A stretch of 64,000 nucleotides of DNA from assembly GCF_034427455.1 (NCBI RefSeq), contig NZ_JAXQNN010000002.1, positions 744,001 to 808,000 of the forward strand, written 5' to 3'. The notes below the pieces were generated by a model that had not been told where the DNA came from, did no database searches, and was given only the letters and a program-made list of their open reading frames with translations. Positions 26,999 through 37,562 of this stretch are shown in pieces (position 1 is the stretch's first letter; every line of letters starts with the position of its first letter). Both the position numbers and the translations under genes were made by a program. The stretch comes from Jeotgalibacillus haloalkalitolerans (GTDB taxonomy: Bacteria; Bacillota; Bacilli; Bacillales; Jeotgalibacillaceae).

Positions 26999-28705
26999 CT
27001 TTGCATAAACAGCAACCTTATTTCTGCCTTTCTGTTTTGCACCAATATAAAGTGCCCTGTCGGCATTTCTGAGGAGGTTTTTGTAGGAATCAGTATCCTC
27101 CGGTGATGAAGCTACGCCTATACTGACAGTCATCTGAATTTTTGACATTTCACGTTTTTTACTCAGATCATGCTGGATTTCAAAAATTGTATTTTCAACT
27201 GCACACCTGATCTTTTCACCAATCATCTGTGCCTCTTCTTTTGTTTGTTCACTTAATAAAAGTACGAATTCTTCACCGCCATATCTTGCAATCAATGCAT
27301 CTCCTCCGGCAGTTTCAATCAGAACGCCAGCCAATTCTTTTAAAAGATCATTCCCGCTTTCATGCCCATACGTATCGTTTACTTTTTTGAAATGATCAAT
27401 ATCAAGTAAAATGAGTGACAGTGCATTCATATGACCTTTTTCAAGCCTTGAGAATTCTTTTTCCAGCTGTTCATTAAAATATCTAAAGTTATACAGCCCT
27501 GTTAATGCACAGCGCTCACTTCTTTTGATGTTACGCTGATAGTTTCGTGCATTTTGCATGGCAATTGCCAGATAAGAACAAAGAATTTCAAGAATGGCAA
27601 TCAGGTGGGTCCCGAACGCATTTTTCTTTTTAGAAGCAGCCAGTAGTACAGCAACAGTTTTTTTGTCCCGCTGAATCGGTACGCAGATGATGCTTTCTAT
27701 ATCTGCCGGTATATAGCCTTCAACCTCTTCCACCCATTCAGTTTTCTTACCGAACAGCATAGCATCCCCGGTTTCCCATACCTTCCCTGAGATCCCTTCG
27801 CCTTTTCTGACGGGAGATAAATTATTCGGTTCGAGCTGTCCGTTTTCAATTCTTCTCAATAAAACGAGTTCATCTCTGTTTGTATGAACGTCCAGTACAT
27901 ATGTATAATCAAGCGGCATCAGCTCAGCCAGTTTATTCGTAAATAAATCCAGCACTTCATTTACATTTAATCGTTCTGCCAGCTGATGACCGATTTTAGC
28001 TGATTTAGCCAGATCAATGTTCACTCTTTCGGCTGTATTATAAAGACGCAGAATCAGCGTTACCGCAAGAAATGGAATTCCGAGTAATAGCGTGGCTGCC
28101 GGACCCAGTAATACCAGCAGATAATATAAAGCAAGTCCAAATGGCATACTAAGCATAGTTGCAGCATAATCCAGCTTAGTATCACTGCTTAAAAACGAAT
28201 ACCGGTTGCCAATGATCCAGTTAAACACATACAGATAAATATGGTTTGCGAAAATATGGATAAATATATAGATGCCGGAAGCAAGCATCAATGGCCAGAA
28301 TCCATCTGAAACATCAATCCCAATTTGATAAAACACGAGTCCTGCCAGCAGACTGATCAGCATAAACATGGTTGAATTAAGCGGAAACCGGTATAGCGTC
28401 TTAAACGTCATACGCGCCCTGAATAATAAGGGAACCAGTACAATTTGCATTAAAAGCATTTCAAAGAATAAGCCATAGGTTAAAAATGCGGCAAGGTTAA
28501 TCCAGTGAATGATAAAGATGGTTGAATGATCTACTTTAAAGGGAAGATAAGCTGAAATGACCGCCAGACAGACCACGCTGATGACAATTGTCCAGTCAAA
28601 CTCCTGGAGCGGACTGACCTGATAGGCAAAGTAAAGACCAGATGGAAATACTGCCAACCATATAATCCATAATACCCACTTTACGGTTTTATTTACCTCT
28701 TTCAT
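26996..28705 (-). CDS. membrane GAF-GGDEF diguanylate cyclase
   Basis: A 569-residue protein with about six N-terminal membrane segments (1-210), a GAF domain (about 230-385, LAELMPLDYTYVLDV to AIAMQNARNYQ) and a C-terminal GGDEF domain (about 400-560). The active-site loop is RYGGEEF and the substrate region includes DIDHFKKVNDTYGH, so it should make cyclic di-GMP from GTP. The product-inhibition site RxxD is not present five residues before GGEEF (GGDA instead). No EAL domain is fused. It lies just upstream of the pilus operon in the same direction but is separated by a terminator; a link to pilus control is inference. Confidence 0.92.
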   Translation of the reverse strand: MKEVNKTVKWVLWIIWLAVFPSGLYFAYQVSPLQEFDWTIVISVVCLAVISAYLPFKVDHSTIFIIHWINLAAFLTYGLFFEMLLMQIVLVPLLFRARMTFKTLYRFPLNSTMFMLISLLAGLVFYQIGIDVSDGFWPLMLASGIYIFIHIFANHIYLYVFNWIIGNRYSFLSSDTKLDYAATMLSMPFGLALYYLLVLLGPAATLLLGIPFLAVTLILRLYNTAERVNIDLAKSAKIGHQLAERLNVNEVLDLFTNKLAELMPLDYTYVLDVHTNRDELVLLRRIENGQLEPNNLSPVRKGEGISGKVWETGDAMLFGKKTEWVEEVEGYIPADIESIICVPIQRDKKTVAVLLAASKKKNAFGTHLIAILEILCSYLAIAMQNARNYQRNIKRSERCALTGLYNFRYFNEQLEKEFSRLEKGHMNALSLILLDIDHFKKVNDTYGHESGNDLLKELAGVLIETAGGDALIARYGGEEFVLLLSEQTKEEAQMIGEKIRCAVENTIFEIQHDLSKKREMSKIQMTVSIGVASSPEDTDSYKNLLRNADRALYIGAKQKGRNKVAVYAK

Positions 28706-28836
28706 CTTATCTCACCACACTTTCTTATGATAATAGTCACATTTATTCTTTATCATAACAAAATAACCGTTGCTCGTCACATAAATTTTAACTAATGAAA
28801 ATTTTCTTTCAATTTCCATTTATATCTTTCTAAAGG

Positions 28837-30111
28837 TTAATTCTTGAGGTGGCTTTTCATTTTTTTATAAACACTTGACAGAAAATACAATGATCCCGTT
28901 ACCATATAGACTGTATCGTCTGAAGGCTTCAGTTCAGAAAGCCAGTCTGTATGACCTGCCGCTTGTTTATATGGATGTTGACTGAGTTCATAAAGCTGGT
29001 CAGCTGCTGCTGCTCTCGGGAAATTAAATGATGTAAATGTGATTTGATCCGCATACCTGTCAAGCTTTCCGATCATTTGTGTCAGGTCTTTATCTGAAAC
29101 CGCAGCAAATATAAAGTGAATCTTTCGATTGCTATACTTTTGCTGAACGGTTTTCATCATCATGTCAATTCCCTCAGGATTATGGGCCCCATCCATAATT
29201 ACAAGCGGATCTTCACTGATTGTTTCAAAACGGCCTGGCCAGTAGGTTTTCTCAAGCCCTGCTTTGATTGATTTTTCATCAGGCTCTTTAATAAGCAGAC
29301 CTGTCATGGTTACTGCAAGTGATGCATTTTCAACCTGATGCGACCCGCTCATAGACGTATTCAGATGAAGGTTCTCATTGTAAATAAACTGTTCACCTGT
29401 CTCCTCATATTCTTTATGAATGACGGTAAATTGCTGCCCCAGCTCAAAAACCGGTGCATTCATTTTCCCTGCCTGTGATAAAATCACCTTTCTCGCACCT
29501 TCATGCTTCACATTCAGTACTAGCGGCGTCTTTTCCTTAATGATTCCTGCTTTTTCGAATGCAATTTCTTCATAAGTGTCCCCAAGAATACTGACATGAT
29601 CAAGCCCGATGGATGTAATGCATGTACATAGCGGCTTCACGATGTTGGTTGAGTCAAACCTTCCCCCTAGCCCTACTTCAATCAGCACGTAATCCACGTT
29701 TTTTATTTCACCAAAGTAATAAAACATCATTGCAGTGATGACTTCAAACTCTGTCGGACCCCCAAGCTCGTGCTGCTCAAGTTCATCAGCGAGCGGCTTG
29801 ATCTTATTGACCAGTGCCGTCCAGTCTTCTTCCGGCGCAGGCTTGCCGTTTACAGAAATTCTTTCATTAAACACCTCAAAATAAGGAGATGTAAAACTTC
29901 CTACTGAATAGCCACCCTCCTCGAGAATATTTCTTAAAAAACTGAGCGTTGACCCTTTGCCGTTCGTACCGCCAATATGTACCGCGTTTATTTTCAAGTG
30001 AGGGTTGCCGAGCCGCTCCATCATCCATTCCATCCGCTCAAGTCCGGGTTTGATCCCGAGTCTCAGCCTGCCATGTATCCAGTTTACTGCTTCCTCAAAA
30101 TTCTGTATCAA
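28837..30111 (-). CDS. folC: folylpolyglutamate synthase / dihydrofolate synthase
   Basis: FolC adds glutamate to dihydropteroate and folates. The 424-residue protein has the P-loop HIGGTNGKGSTLSFL near residue 48, the FTSPYFEVFNERI substrate loop, EVGLGGRFDSTN and the C-terminal MDGAHNPEGI. A TTG start at 30111 is preferred since AAGGAG lies eight bases upstream; a GTG nine bases earlier overlaps that site. It follows valS after a terminator, as in Bacillus, where comC comes next. Confidence 0.94.
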   Translation of the reverse strand: MIQNFEEAVNWIHGRLRLGIKPGLERMEWMMERLGNPHLKINAVHIGGTNGKGSTLSFLRNILEEGGYSVGSFTSPYFEVFNERISVNGKPAPEEDWTALVNKIKPLADELEQHELGGPTEFEVITAMMFYYFGEIKNVDYVLIEVGLGGRFDSTNIVKPLCTCITSIGLDHVSILGDTYEEIAFEKAGIIKEKTPLVLNVKHEGARKVILSQAGKMNAPVFELGQQFTVIHKEYEETGEQFIYNENLHLNTSMSGSHQVENASLAVTMTGLLIKEPDEKSIKAGLEKTYWPGRFETISEDPLVIMDGAHNPEGIDMMMKTVQQKYSNRKIHFIFAAVSDKDLTQMIGKLDRYADQITFTSFNFPRAAAADQLYELSQHPYKQAAGHTDWLSELKPSDDTVYMVTGSLYFLSSVYKKMKSHLKN

Positions 30112-30123
30112 TATAATCACTCC

Positions 30124-30158
30124 TTAAAAAAGCGGACAGACAGTGATGTCTATCCGCT
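30124..30158 (-). terminator. intrinsic terminator after valS
   Basis: Minus strand stem AGCGGATAGACA / TGTCTGTCCGCT (with one G-U pair) followed by TTTTT, between valS and folC. Read-through would be needed for cotranscription with folC. Confidence 0.9.
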
Positions 30159-30166
30159 CAAACTTT

Positions 30167-32806
30167 TTATACTGTGCGCAGTTCTTCGATTCTTGTCTTA
30201 ACAGCCTCCTGCTTGGACAGATAATCTTTCTGCTTTGCACGTTCCTCTTCTACTACTGCTTCAGGCGCTTTGCTGACAAAACGCTCATTACCGAGTTTCT
30301 TCTCTACCCGTTCAACTTCTTTTGTCCACTTGTCGAGCTCTTTTTCAAGACGTTCAATTTCTTCTTCGATATTGATCAGTCCTTCTAAAGGCAGGAACAG
30401 CTCTGCGTTAGTTACAACAGCTGACATTGCTTTTTCAGGTGCTTTAACCTCTTTTCCAATCGCAAGGTTTTCAGGGTTACAGAACTTCTCGATGTATGCT
30501 TCATTTTTTGTTAAGCGGTCTGCTGTCTGATCATCTGCTGCGCGGATCATCAGGTTTACTTTTTTACTCATTGGCGTATTCACTTCAGCACGGATATTTC
30601 TTACAGAGCGAATCACTTCTATTAACAGCTTCATTTCTTCATCCGCTTCACGGTCAATGTGATCCTGATTCACAATTGGCCAAGCCGCTTCAGTAATTGA
30701 TTTCCCTTCATGCGGAAGGTTCTGCCAGATCTCTTCAGTGATAAACGGCATAAACGGATGAAGCAGACGCATTGTCTGATCCAGTACATGTGCAAGGATT
30801 GATCGGGTCGTTTTCTTTGCTTCTTCATCCTCTCCATTCAGTGGAAGTTTCGCCATTTCGATATACCAGCTGCAGAAATCATCCCAGATAAAGTTATAAA
30901 GCGTACGGCCAACTTCCCCGAATTCATAGCGGTCTGCCAGACTGGTTACATTCTCGATAGTGTCATTCAGTCGCGTCAGAATCCATTTGTCAGCAACTGA
31001 TTTTTTACCAGTCAGATCAATTTCATCAAATGTAAGACCATCCATATTCATCAGTGCAAACCTTGAAGCATTCCAGATTTTATTGGCAAAGTTCCAGATT
31101 GATTCAACTCTTTCCATTGAGAAACGCAGGTCTTGTCCCGGGGATGAACCAGTTGTCAGTACATAACGCAGAGAGTCAGCGCCATACTGCTCAATCACAT
31201 CCATCGGGTCAATACCGTTACCAAGGGATTTTGACATCTTGCGACCTTCAGCATCACGTACAAGCCCGTGAATAAGAACATCTTTAAATGGACGCTGATC
31301 AGTGAATTCAACCCCCTGGAAAATCATTCGTGATACCCAGAATGCGATAATGTCATAGCCCGTTACAAGTGCTGACGTCGGATAGTATCGCTTTAGATCA
31401 GCTGCTTCTTCGTCCGGCCAGCCCATTGTAGAAAACGGCCACAGTGCAGATGAGAACCATGTATCAAGTACATCTTCATCCTGATTCCAGTTCTCAATAT
31501 CAGCAGGTGCTTCCTCACCTACATACAGCTCACCTGTTTCTTTATGGTACCAGGCAGGAATTCTGTGACCCCACCAGAGCTGTCTTGAAATACACCAGTC
31601 TCTGATATTTTCCATCCATCTCATATAAGTGTTTTCAAATCGATTTGGGACGAAATTTACTTTTCCTTCAGTTTCCTGAATATCCATCGCCTGTTTAGCA
31701 AGAGGCTCCATTTTTACAAACCACTGCGTAGAAAGATAAGGCTCAACAACCGCTCCGCTTCTCTCTGAATGCCCTACCGAGTGCAGGTGCTCTTCAATTT
31801 CAAACAGTACGCCATCTTCCTGAAGGTCTTTGACGATTTGTTTGCGGCATTCGAAACGGTCCATACCCTGATATTTACCTGCATTTTCATTCATTGAGCC
31901 ATCTTCATTCATGACAAGGACGCGCTCAAGGTTATGTCGGTTACCGATTTCAAAATCATTTGGATCATGCGCAGGTGTAATTTTTACAGCACCTGAACCA
32001 AATTCCATATCTACATAATCATCGGCAACAATCTCAATTTCACGTCCGACAATCGGGAGCTTAACCGTTTTGCCGATTAAATGCTTGTAGCGGTCATCTT
32101 CCGGGTGCACGGCTACTGCTGTATCACCAAGCATCGTTTCAGGGCGGGTTGTTGCAATTTCGATGTGACCACTGCCATCAGTCAGCGGGTATCTCATATG
32201 ATAAAATGCACCCTGCACGTCTTTATGGATGACTTCAATATCAGATAAGGCAGTCTTTGTCGCAGGATCCCAGTTAATAATGTATTCTCCGCGGTAGATC
32301 AGCCCTTTATTATATAGGTCAATAAATACCTTCTGAACCGCTTTAGATAAACCTTTATCAAGTGTAAAGCGTTCTCTGCTGTAATCAAGTCCAAGACCAA
32401 GCTTTGACCATTGCGCACGGATATGCTCTGCGTATTCTTCTTTCCATTTCCATGATTCTTCTAAGAATGCTTCACGCCCAAGTTCATAGCGGGATTTCCC
32501 CTGTTCCCGAAGCTTCTGATCAACTTTCGCCTGTGTGGCAATCCCTGCATGGTCCATCCCTGGAAGCCACAGCACATCATATCCCTGCATACGCTTCATT
32601 CTTGTCAGGATATCCTGAAGCGCTGTATCCCAGGCATGTCCAAGGTGAAGTTTTCCTGTTACGTTTGGAGGCGGGATAACGATTGTGTATGGTTCTTTGC
32701 TCTCATCACTTTGTGCTTCAAATACTTTCTCTTTCAGCCACCACTCATAGCGGCCCTCTTCTATCGCCTTCGGATCATACTTTGTAGGCATTGATGTCTC
32801 ATTCAT
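30167..32806 (-). CDS. valS: valyl-tRNA synthetase
   Basis: ValRS charges tRNA-Val and edits threonine. The 879-residue class I enzyme has the HIGH-type motif [15 protein letters not shown] near residue 48, the KMSKS motif ([13 protein letters not shown]), the editing domain with [17 protein letters not shown], the anticodon-binding domain and a C-terminal coiled-coil arm ([15 protein letters not shown]). It is preceded by a T-box leader reading a valine codon, so expression should rise when uncharged tRNA-Val accumulates. Confidence 0.98.
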   Translation of the reverse strand: MNETSMPTKYDPKAIEEGRYEWWLKEKVFEAQSDESKEPYTIVIPPPNVTGKLHLGHAWDTALQDILTRMKRMQGYDVLWLPGMDHAGIATQAKVDQKLREQGKSRYELGREAFLEESWKWKEEYAEHIRAQWSKLGLGLDYSRERFTLDKGLSKAVQKVFIDLYNKGLIYRGEYIINWDPATKTALSDIEVIHKDVQGAFYHMRYPLTDGSGHIEIATTRPETMLGDTAVAVHPEDDRYKHLIGKTVKLPIVGREIEIVADDYVDMEFGSGAVKITPAHDPNDFEIGNRHNLERVLVMNEDGSMNENAGKYQGMDRFECRKQIVKDLQEDGVLFEIEEHLHSVGHSERSGAVVEPYLSTQWFVKMEPLAKQAMDIQETEGKVNFVPNRFENTYMRWMENIRDWCISRQLWWGHRIPAWYHKETGELYVGEEAPADIENWNQDEDVLDTWFSSALWPFSTMGWPDEEAADLKRYYPTSALVTGYDIIAFWVSRMIFQGVEFTDQRPFKDVLIHGLVRDAEGRKMSKSLGNGIDPMDVIEQYGADSLRYVLTTGSSPGQDLRFSMERVESIWNFANKIWNASRFALMNMDGLTFDEIDLTGKKSVADKWILTRLNDTIENVTSLADRYEFGEVGRTLYNFIWDDFCSWYIEMAKLPLNGEDEEAKKTTRSILAHVLDQTMRLLHPFMPFITEEIWQNLPHEGKSITEAAWPIVNQDHIDREADEEMKLLIEVIRSVRNIRAEVNTPMSKKVNLMIRAADDQTADRLTKNEAYIEKFCNPENLAIGKEVKAPEKAMSAVVTNAELFLPLEGLINIEEEIERLEKELDKWTKEVERVEKKLGNERFVSKAPEAVVEEERAKQKDYLSKQEAVKTRIEELRTV

Positions 32807-32913
32807 ATTAAAACCTCCGTAGTGATAATGTATTTTAGATGAGGTGATTAAAAACGACTGTTGATTTTGCCCAACTGCAGTTGCAATCAGCAGCCTTGTT
32901 CTAGCTTAAACAA

Positions 32914-33165
32914 CAAAAAAATCCCGTTCGCCATAAAAGGACGAAGGGATTTGATTCGCGGTACCACCTTTTTACACAGACTGATCTCTGTGCACTCAAT
33001 TAAGATAACGGCTTCTAACCGGCACCGGCTACTAGTTGTTCACCGGTACTGCTCACAGGCGACTTCTGCAGGATCAATTCTGGAAATTCTCTCACCAAAT
33101 GAATTTCTTCTCTGAAGAACGAAAATCTGCATACTACTCCCGATCAATGCATCTCATATATGATC
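32914..33165 (-). promoter_or_regulatory. T-box riboswitch (tRNA-Val) upstream of valS
   Basis: The minus strand holds the T-box sequence AGGTGGTACCGCG (32957-32969) that pairs with the tRNA acceptor end. A terminator follows: AATCCC/GGGATT stem extended by TTCG/CGAA, then a seven-base T-run (32914-32920). Upstream is Stem I with an AGTA bulge after CGGG and a probable specifier GUC (33061-33063), a valine codon, in the loop following a TGCAG/CTGCA helix. This agrees with the valS gene downstream. Confidence 0.92.
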
Positions 33166-33166
33166 T

Positions 33167-33196
33167 ATCATAATCAAAATGCCATTGTTCCGTCAA
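33167..33196 (-). promoter_or_regulatory. promoter of the valS T-box transcript
   Basis: Minus strand -35 TTGACG (33191-33196), 18-base spacer and -10 TATGAT (33167-33172), placing the start just before the T-box Stem I. Confidence 0.75.
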
Positions 33197-33261
33197 TAAA
33201 AATCGCAAAAAACCTCTTCCTGCATAAGATATTATAAAAATACTCAGGAGAGGAGTCAATT

Positions 33262-33453
33262 ATGGGAAAGAAAATGTTTCCGAAACCAAAGCCACCCTGG
33301 TGGAGAAAGTGCCGCTGTACATTGCAGAAAATTATTATTCCGCTGTGTATTTTTCAGACAATCAGATTATTGCTGCTTCCATCTACAATTGACGTACTGA
33401 TTCTTGGTTTTTTAATCGGTGTTGCTTGTGTTCTTCACTTTGAATGGATCTGA
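33262..33453 (+). CDS. small hypothetical membrane protein
   Basis: A 63-residue frame with a basic, proline-rich N-terminus (FPKPKPPWWRKCRC) and a hydrophobic C-terminal part with one or two membrane segments (about 22-60). AGGAGAGGAG stands at good distance before the ATG, and a TATTAT box lies upstream. It is one of very few plus-strand genes and its last 19 bases overlap the end of convergent spoVID. I do not recognise a family. It takes the position of ysxE in B. subtilis but is unrelated to that large protein. Confidence 0.65.
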   Translation: MGKKMFPKPKPPWWRKCRCTLQKIIIPLCIFQTIRLLLLPSTIDVLILGFLIGVACVLHFEWI

Positions 33454-34364
33454 GCCCCTGGAATCCGGATCAGCTCTCCTCTGTTAAAAGGCCGTCTCGA
33501 TTCAAACTGATTTGCTTTCATCAGCTGGAGCATCGGAACCCCATATCGCTCTGCGACAGTTTCTGGTGTTTCATCCTGCTGAGCGATATGTATTTTTATG
33601 CTGGTGCGCTCTTCTTCCAGAGATTTAATAAAACGTGTGAATGTATCTTCTCTGTTCTTCTGCTCTGTCTGCTCTGATACTTCATCTTCTTTCTCTTCAG
33701 CTGTCTGTTCTTCTGCTCTGTCTGTTTCAGTCTCATCCTGCTGCACTTCCTCAACAGGTTCATGCTCTGCCACATCCTCCTGAGGTTCAAACTGCTTTTC
33801 TGCTGCATGCTCTTCAGCTGGTTCATTCTGCAGGTCGTGTGCCGCTGATTCTGACTCAGCAGCTTCATTTGTTTCTTCTGTAGCAGCCATACCCTCCCAT
33901 TGCTCCAACGGATTTGGCAAAACCCTTAACTCCTCCCGCTGCAGTTCCGGCTCAGGCTTCGGTTCTGATATTCCTTCAATCATAATATCTGCAGAGACAT
34001 TTAAAATTCCGTCCTCCGGGATTTCGTAATCAACATGATCTATATATACTTCCACATCCTGTTTTCTGACTACTCTCGCAGAGGAAATCGAGATTGACAG
34101 CGGAAAATGATGTTCAAAGTAGATCAGATCTTCCATCACAATAGATTCCTGAACCTCAGGATTCTTTGAGTTGCGATGTTTTTCCGTTCCAGGTTCATAA
34201 CTGCCCTCACCTGCTAAATGAAGTGTTCCTTCCACGACTACCTGATCAGCGTGCTCTGTAATGGAAACACTCGGCTCAAATGAAAGAGAGCGCAATTCAC
34301 TCAGTACATACTCCCCTTTAAAAACAATATTCTCCTGTAATTGATAAATCGTATTTTTCGTCAT
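33435..34364 (-). CDS. spoVID: SpoVID-like spore coat encasement protein
   Basis: SpoVID drives coat encasement and recruits SafA in Bacillus. The 309-residue protein has a conserved N-terminal region (1-130, QLQENIVFKGEYVLSELRSLSFEP, EDLIYFEHHFPLSISI), a long acidic Glu/Ala/Gln-rich stretch (about 160-245) and a C-terminal LysM domain (about 258-305, AQQDETPETVAERYGVPMLQ). The ATG at 34364 is chosen over the adjacent GTG because of spacing to AAGGAGG. It follows hemL as in B. subtilis. Its likely partner SafA is also encoded in this window. Confidence 0.9.
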   Translation of the reverse strand: MTKNTIYQLQENIVFKGEYVLSELRSLSFEPSVSITEHADQVVVEGTLHLAGEGSYEPGTEKHRNSKNPEVQESIVMEDLIYFEHHFPLSISISSARVVRKQDVEVYIDHVDYEIPEDGILNVSADIMIEGISEPKPEPELQREELRVLPNPLEQWEGMAATEETNEAAESESAAHDLQNEPAEEHAAEKQFEPQEDVAEHEPVEEVQQDETETDRAEEQTAEEKEDEVSEQTEQKNREDTFTRFIKSLEEERTSIKIHIAQQDETPETVAERYGVPMLQLMKANQFESRRPFNRGELIRIPGAQIHSK

Positions 34365-34421
34365 CACGGCCTCCTTAAAATCTTTTCTTTTATAACTTAT
34401 GAAAAAAAGAGGCCGGTATGA

Positions 34422-34456
34422 TAAAAACCAGCCCGGATTTTATTCCGGACTGGTTA
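34422..34456 (-). terminator. intrinsic terminator after hemL
   Basis: Minus strand stem AACCAGTCCGGA / TCCGGGCTGGTT (34444-34455 with 34426-34437; one G-U pair) followed by TTTTAT; it ends the haem operon before spoVID. Confidence 0.88.
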
Positions 34457-34460
34457 AGGG

Positions 34461-35756
34461 TTAACGTTTTGATGCAATTTCTCTGAAGGAAGCTTCAACA
34501 GCTTTTAATGTACGTTCCACATCTTCATCACTGTGTACAGTTGAAAGGAACCACCCTTCAAATTGTGAAGGTGGCAGGAACACGCCATTTTCAGCCATCA
34601 GTCTGTAAAACTCTCCGAACATTTCAAGATCTGACGTTTTAGCTTTTTCAAAGTTGGTTACTTTTTCATTTGTAAAGAAGAAGCCAAGCATTGATCCCGC
34701 ACGATTAACCGAATGAGGAATATTATATGTCTCAGCCAATTCTGTGAACCCTGCCTGAAGCTTATCTCCAACCTCAATAAAATGCTGATAGCTTAACTCT
34801 GTCAGCTGTGACAGTGTAGCGTATCCTGCAGCCATTGCCAGCGGGTTACCTGATAATGTCCCTGCCTGATAGATCGGGCCGGCCGGTGCGATGAATTCCA
34901 TAATATCTTTACGTCCGCCAAATGCACCTACCGGCAGGCCGCCACCGATTACTTTTCCAAGACATGTAAGGTCAGGGGTTACACCAAGATGTCCCTGTGC
35001 GCAGTTATAACCAACTCGGAAGCCTGTCATCACTTCATCAAAAATAAGAAGTGCCCCGTGGTCAGTTGTTAATGTTCTTAATTCTTCAAGGAAGCCCTCC
35101 ACCGGAGGCACGACGCCCATGTTACCTGCAACAGGTTCCACAATTACACCGGCGATTTCACTGCCGTATTCTTTGAATACATATTGAATGGATTCAAAGT
35201 CATTATAAGGAACTGTGATCGTGTTTTGCGCTACGCTTGCGGGTACGCCAGGTGAGTCAGGCAGTCCAAGTGTCGCCACACCGGATCCGGCTTTAATTAA
35301 TAGGCTGTCTCCGTGTCCATGATAACATCCTTCAAATTTAACAATTTTATCGCGTCCGGTAAAACCGCGTGCGAGTCTGAGTGCACTCATCGTAGCTTCT
35401 GTTCCCGAGGATACCATTCTTACTTTTTCAATTGAAGGTACACGCTCAATCACAAGTTCTGCCAGTTTATTTTCAGCAAGACTTGGTGCACCGAAGCTAG
35501 TGCCGCTTTCAGCCGTTTTTTTAATTTCATCAATGACATGATCATCAGCATGACCTAAAATTAATGGTCCCCATGACAGGACATAATCAATATATTCGTT
35601 TCCATCAATATCATAAATCTTTGATCCTTTTCCTTTTTCCATAAAAATCGGATCCATGTTAACAGATTTAAATGCACGAACAGGGCTGTTAACCCCGCCT
35701 GGCATTAGTTCTGATGCTGTTTTAAATGCTTCTTGAGATTTTTCATATGAACGCAT
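34461..35756 (-). CDS. hemL: glutamate-1-semialdehyde 2,1-aminomutase
   Basis: HemL is the PLP enzyme that makes 5-aminolevulinate from glutamate-1-semialdehyde. The 431-residue protein has the start region [20 protein letters not shown], the substrate loop [36 protein letters not shown] and the PLP lysine in [17 protein letters not shown]. It is the last gene of the hemAXCDBL run, 19 bases after hemB, and is followed by a terminator. Confidence 0.98.
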   Translation of the reverse strand: MRSYEKSQEAFKTASELMPGGVNSPVRAFKSVNMDPIFMEKGKGSKIYDIDGNEYIDYVLSWGPLILGHADDHVIDEIKKTAESGTSFGAPSLAENKLAELVIERVPSIEKVRMVSSGTEATMSALRLARGFTGRDKIVKFEGCYHGHGDSLLIKAGSGVATLGLPDSPGVPASVAQNTITVPYNDFESIQYVFKEYGSEIAGVIVEPVAGNMGVVPPVEGFLEELRTLTTDHGALLIFDEVMTGFRVGYNCAQGHLGVTPDLTCLGKVIGGGLPVGAFGGRKDIMEFIAPAGPIYQAGTLSGNPLAMAAGYATLSQLTELSYQHFIEVGDKLQAGFTELAETYNIPHSVNRAGSMLGFFFTNEKVTNFEKAKTSDLEMFGEFYRLMAENGVFLPPSQFEGWFLSTVHSDEDVERTLKAVEASFREIASKR

Positions 35757-35775
35757 GCTACCGCTCCTTTTACGT

Positions 35776-36756
35776 TTATTGATCTTTCAGCCAGCGTGAA
35801 GCTTCTTTTGCATGATACGTAATGATCAGATCCGCACCAGCGCGCTTCATACTTGTGAGTTTTTCAAGAATGACTTCCTGCTCATTGATCCAGCCGTTTG
35901 CAGCAGCTGCTTTGATCATTGAGTACTCTCCGCTTACGTTATAAGCAACAACCGGCAGTGCATGACGGTCTTTTACTTCTCTCATAATGTCAAGATAAGA
36001 AAGCGCAGGTTTTACAATCAGAAAATCCGCACCTTCATTTACATCAGAATCCGCTTCTCTGAGTGCTTCAAGACGGTTAGCCGGATCCATCTGATACGTT
36101 TTACGGTCACCAAATTGTGGTGAGCTGTGCGCTGCATCTCTGAATGGACCATAAAAACTTGAAGAATATTTCACTGCATAACTCATAATCGGCACATCAT
36201 GGAAGCCCGCTTCATCAAGTCCGTAACGGATCGCTGCTACAAAGCCATCCATCATGTTAGATGGCGCAATAATGTCAGCGCCAGCTTTCGCCTGACTGAC
36301 TGCTGTTTTTGCAAGCAGGTCAAGTGTTGGATCATTCAGCACTTTTCCGCCTTCAATCACACCACAGTGACCATGGTCTGTATATTGGCACAGGCATGTA
36401 TCTGCAACGACAACCATATCCGGCGCTTCTTTCTTAATCAGCCTGGTTGCCTGCTGAACGATACCTTCTTCAGCATATGCCTGAGAGCCTACAGCATCTT
36501 TTTCTTTCGGTACACCAAAAAGAATGACAGACTTGATGCCAAGTGACTGACATTCATTGATTTCATTCATTACCCCATCAAGTGAGACGTGATAAACGCC
36601 TGGCATTGAAGGCACTTCACGGTGTATATTCTCTCCTTCAACCACAAACAAAGGATAGATAAAGTCTTCCGGACGAAGCCATGTTTCACGTACCATTGAA
36701 CGCAGTGAGTCAGATCCTCTCAGTCTGCGATGACGGTCAAATTGTAATTCATTCAT
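35776..36756 (-). CDS. hemB: delta-aminolevulinic acid dehydratase (porphobilinogen synthase)
   Basis: HemB joins two 5-aminolevulinate molecules to porphobilinogen. The 326-residue protein carries the cysteine-rich metal site [14 protein letters not shown], typical of zinc-dependent enzymes, and the Schiff-base lysines in [15 protein letters not shown] and [10 protein letters not shown]. It lies between hemD and hemL in the standard Bacillus order. Confidence 0.98.
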   Translation of the reverse strand: MNELQFDRHRRLRGSDSLRSMVRETWLRPEDFIYPLFVVEGENIHREVPSMPGVYHVSLDGVMNEINECQSLGIKSVILFGVPKEKDAVGSQAYAEEGIVQQATRLIKKEAPDMVVVADTCLCQYTDHGHCGVIEGGKVLNDPTLDLLAKTAVSQAKAGADIIAPSNMMDGFVAAIRYGLDEAGFHDVPIMSYAVKYSSSFYGPFRDAAHSSPQFGDRKTYQMDPANRLEALREADSDVNEGADFLIVKPALSYLDIMREVKDRHALPVVAYNVSGEYSMIKAAAANGWINEQEVILEKLTSMKRAGADLIITYHAKEASRWLKDQ

Positions 36757-36799
36757 TTGATAACCCTCCTGAGTGCTGTTAACAAGCTTGTTAAAGGTT

Positions 36800-37561
36800 T
36801 TACTTCAGAGTCACAGCGATCTTTTCAATCATCGCTTCCATTGTATATTCTGAAGGTTCGATATGTACAGGAAGAGGGATTGCTTTTAAAGCATCGGATG
36901 TGGTCGGCCCCACACTTGCAATTTTGATCAGTCCCTCCCTGATATTAGATAGCAGCTTTTGATCAGAACCAACTGCTTTAATGAAACGTTCGGCAGCTGA
37001 TGGTGAAAAAAAGGTAATTACATCAGCCTCTTTCAGTTCATTCAGCAGATCTGCTGACATATCAGGAACCGTATTTTTATAGACTGTCCAGCTGATACAT
37101 TTGTGTCCCTTTGCTGCAAGAAACTTCGCAATTTCTCCGCGGGAAAGGTCTCCCTGAGGAAAAAGAACAGGCCCTTCAACAGATTCAGTGAAATTCTTTT
37201 TAAAACTCGCAGCCGAATAAAGAGGAGGAATGTAATGAACCGGTAACCCCTCATTTTTCAAAGCTTCCGCAGTCTTTGAACCCACCGCACTGATTTTTTT
37301 CCCGAAGATCAGCTCTTTTATTCCGGCAGCTTCCAGTAATCTGCAGAAATAATACACCCCATGCTTGCTCGTAAAGATAATCCAGTCAGCATTTTTTAAC
37401 TGATCTTTTTTCTGCTCATCTATAACCATCACTTCAGCTTCGATTTGAATCATAGGGGTTATAATCGGTTTTCCACCCATTGCTTCAATAAGCTTACGGT
37501 CATTTTCCGATGAGTGTAAGTCTCTTGTCAGTACAACTTTCGCCCCGTTCAGGGATGCCAT
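36800..37561 (-). CDS. hemD: uroporphyrinogen-III synthase
   Basis: HemD closes hydroxymethylbilane with inversion of ring D. The 253-residue protein shows the two-domain pattern with [16 protein letters not shown] at the start, [15 protein letters not shown], and [19 protein letters not shown] followed by [13 protein letters not shown]. Primary sequence conservation is low in this family, but the motifs and the position between hemC and hemB settle the call. The stop of hemC and its start are one base apart. Confidence 0.95.
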   Translation of the reverse strand: MASLNGAKVVLTRDLHSSENDRKLIEAMGGKPIITPMIQIEAEVMVIDEQKKDQLKNADWIIFTSKHGVYYFCRLLEAAGIKELIFGKKISAVGSKTAEALKNEGLPVHYIPPLYSAASFKKNFTESVEGPVLFPQGDLSRGEIAKFLAAKGHKCISWTVYKNTVPDMSADLLNELKEADVITFFSPSAAERFIKAVGSDQKLLSNIREGLIKIASVGPTTSDALKAIPLPVHIEPSEYTMEAMIEKIAVTLK

Positions 37562-37562
37562 T

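Noticed and set aside
33596-33883. Several frames on both strands inside spoVID
   Set aside because: They arise from the repetitive acidic Glu/Ala/Gln codons of SpoVID and lack ribosome sites.
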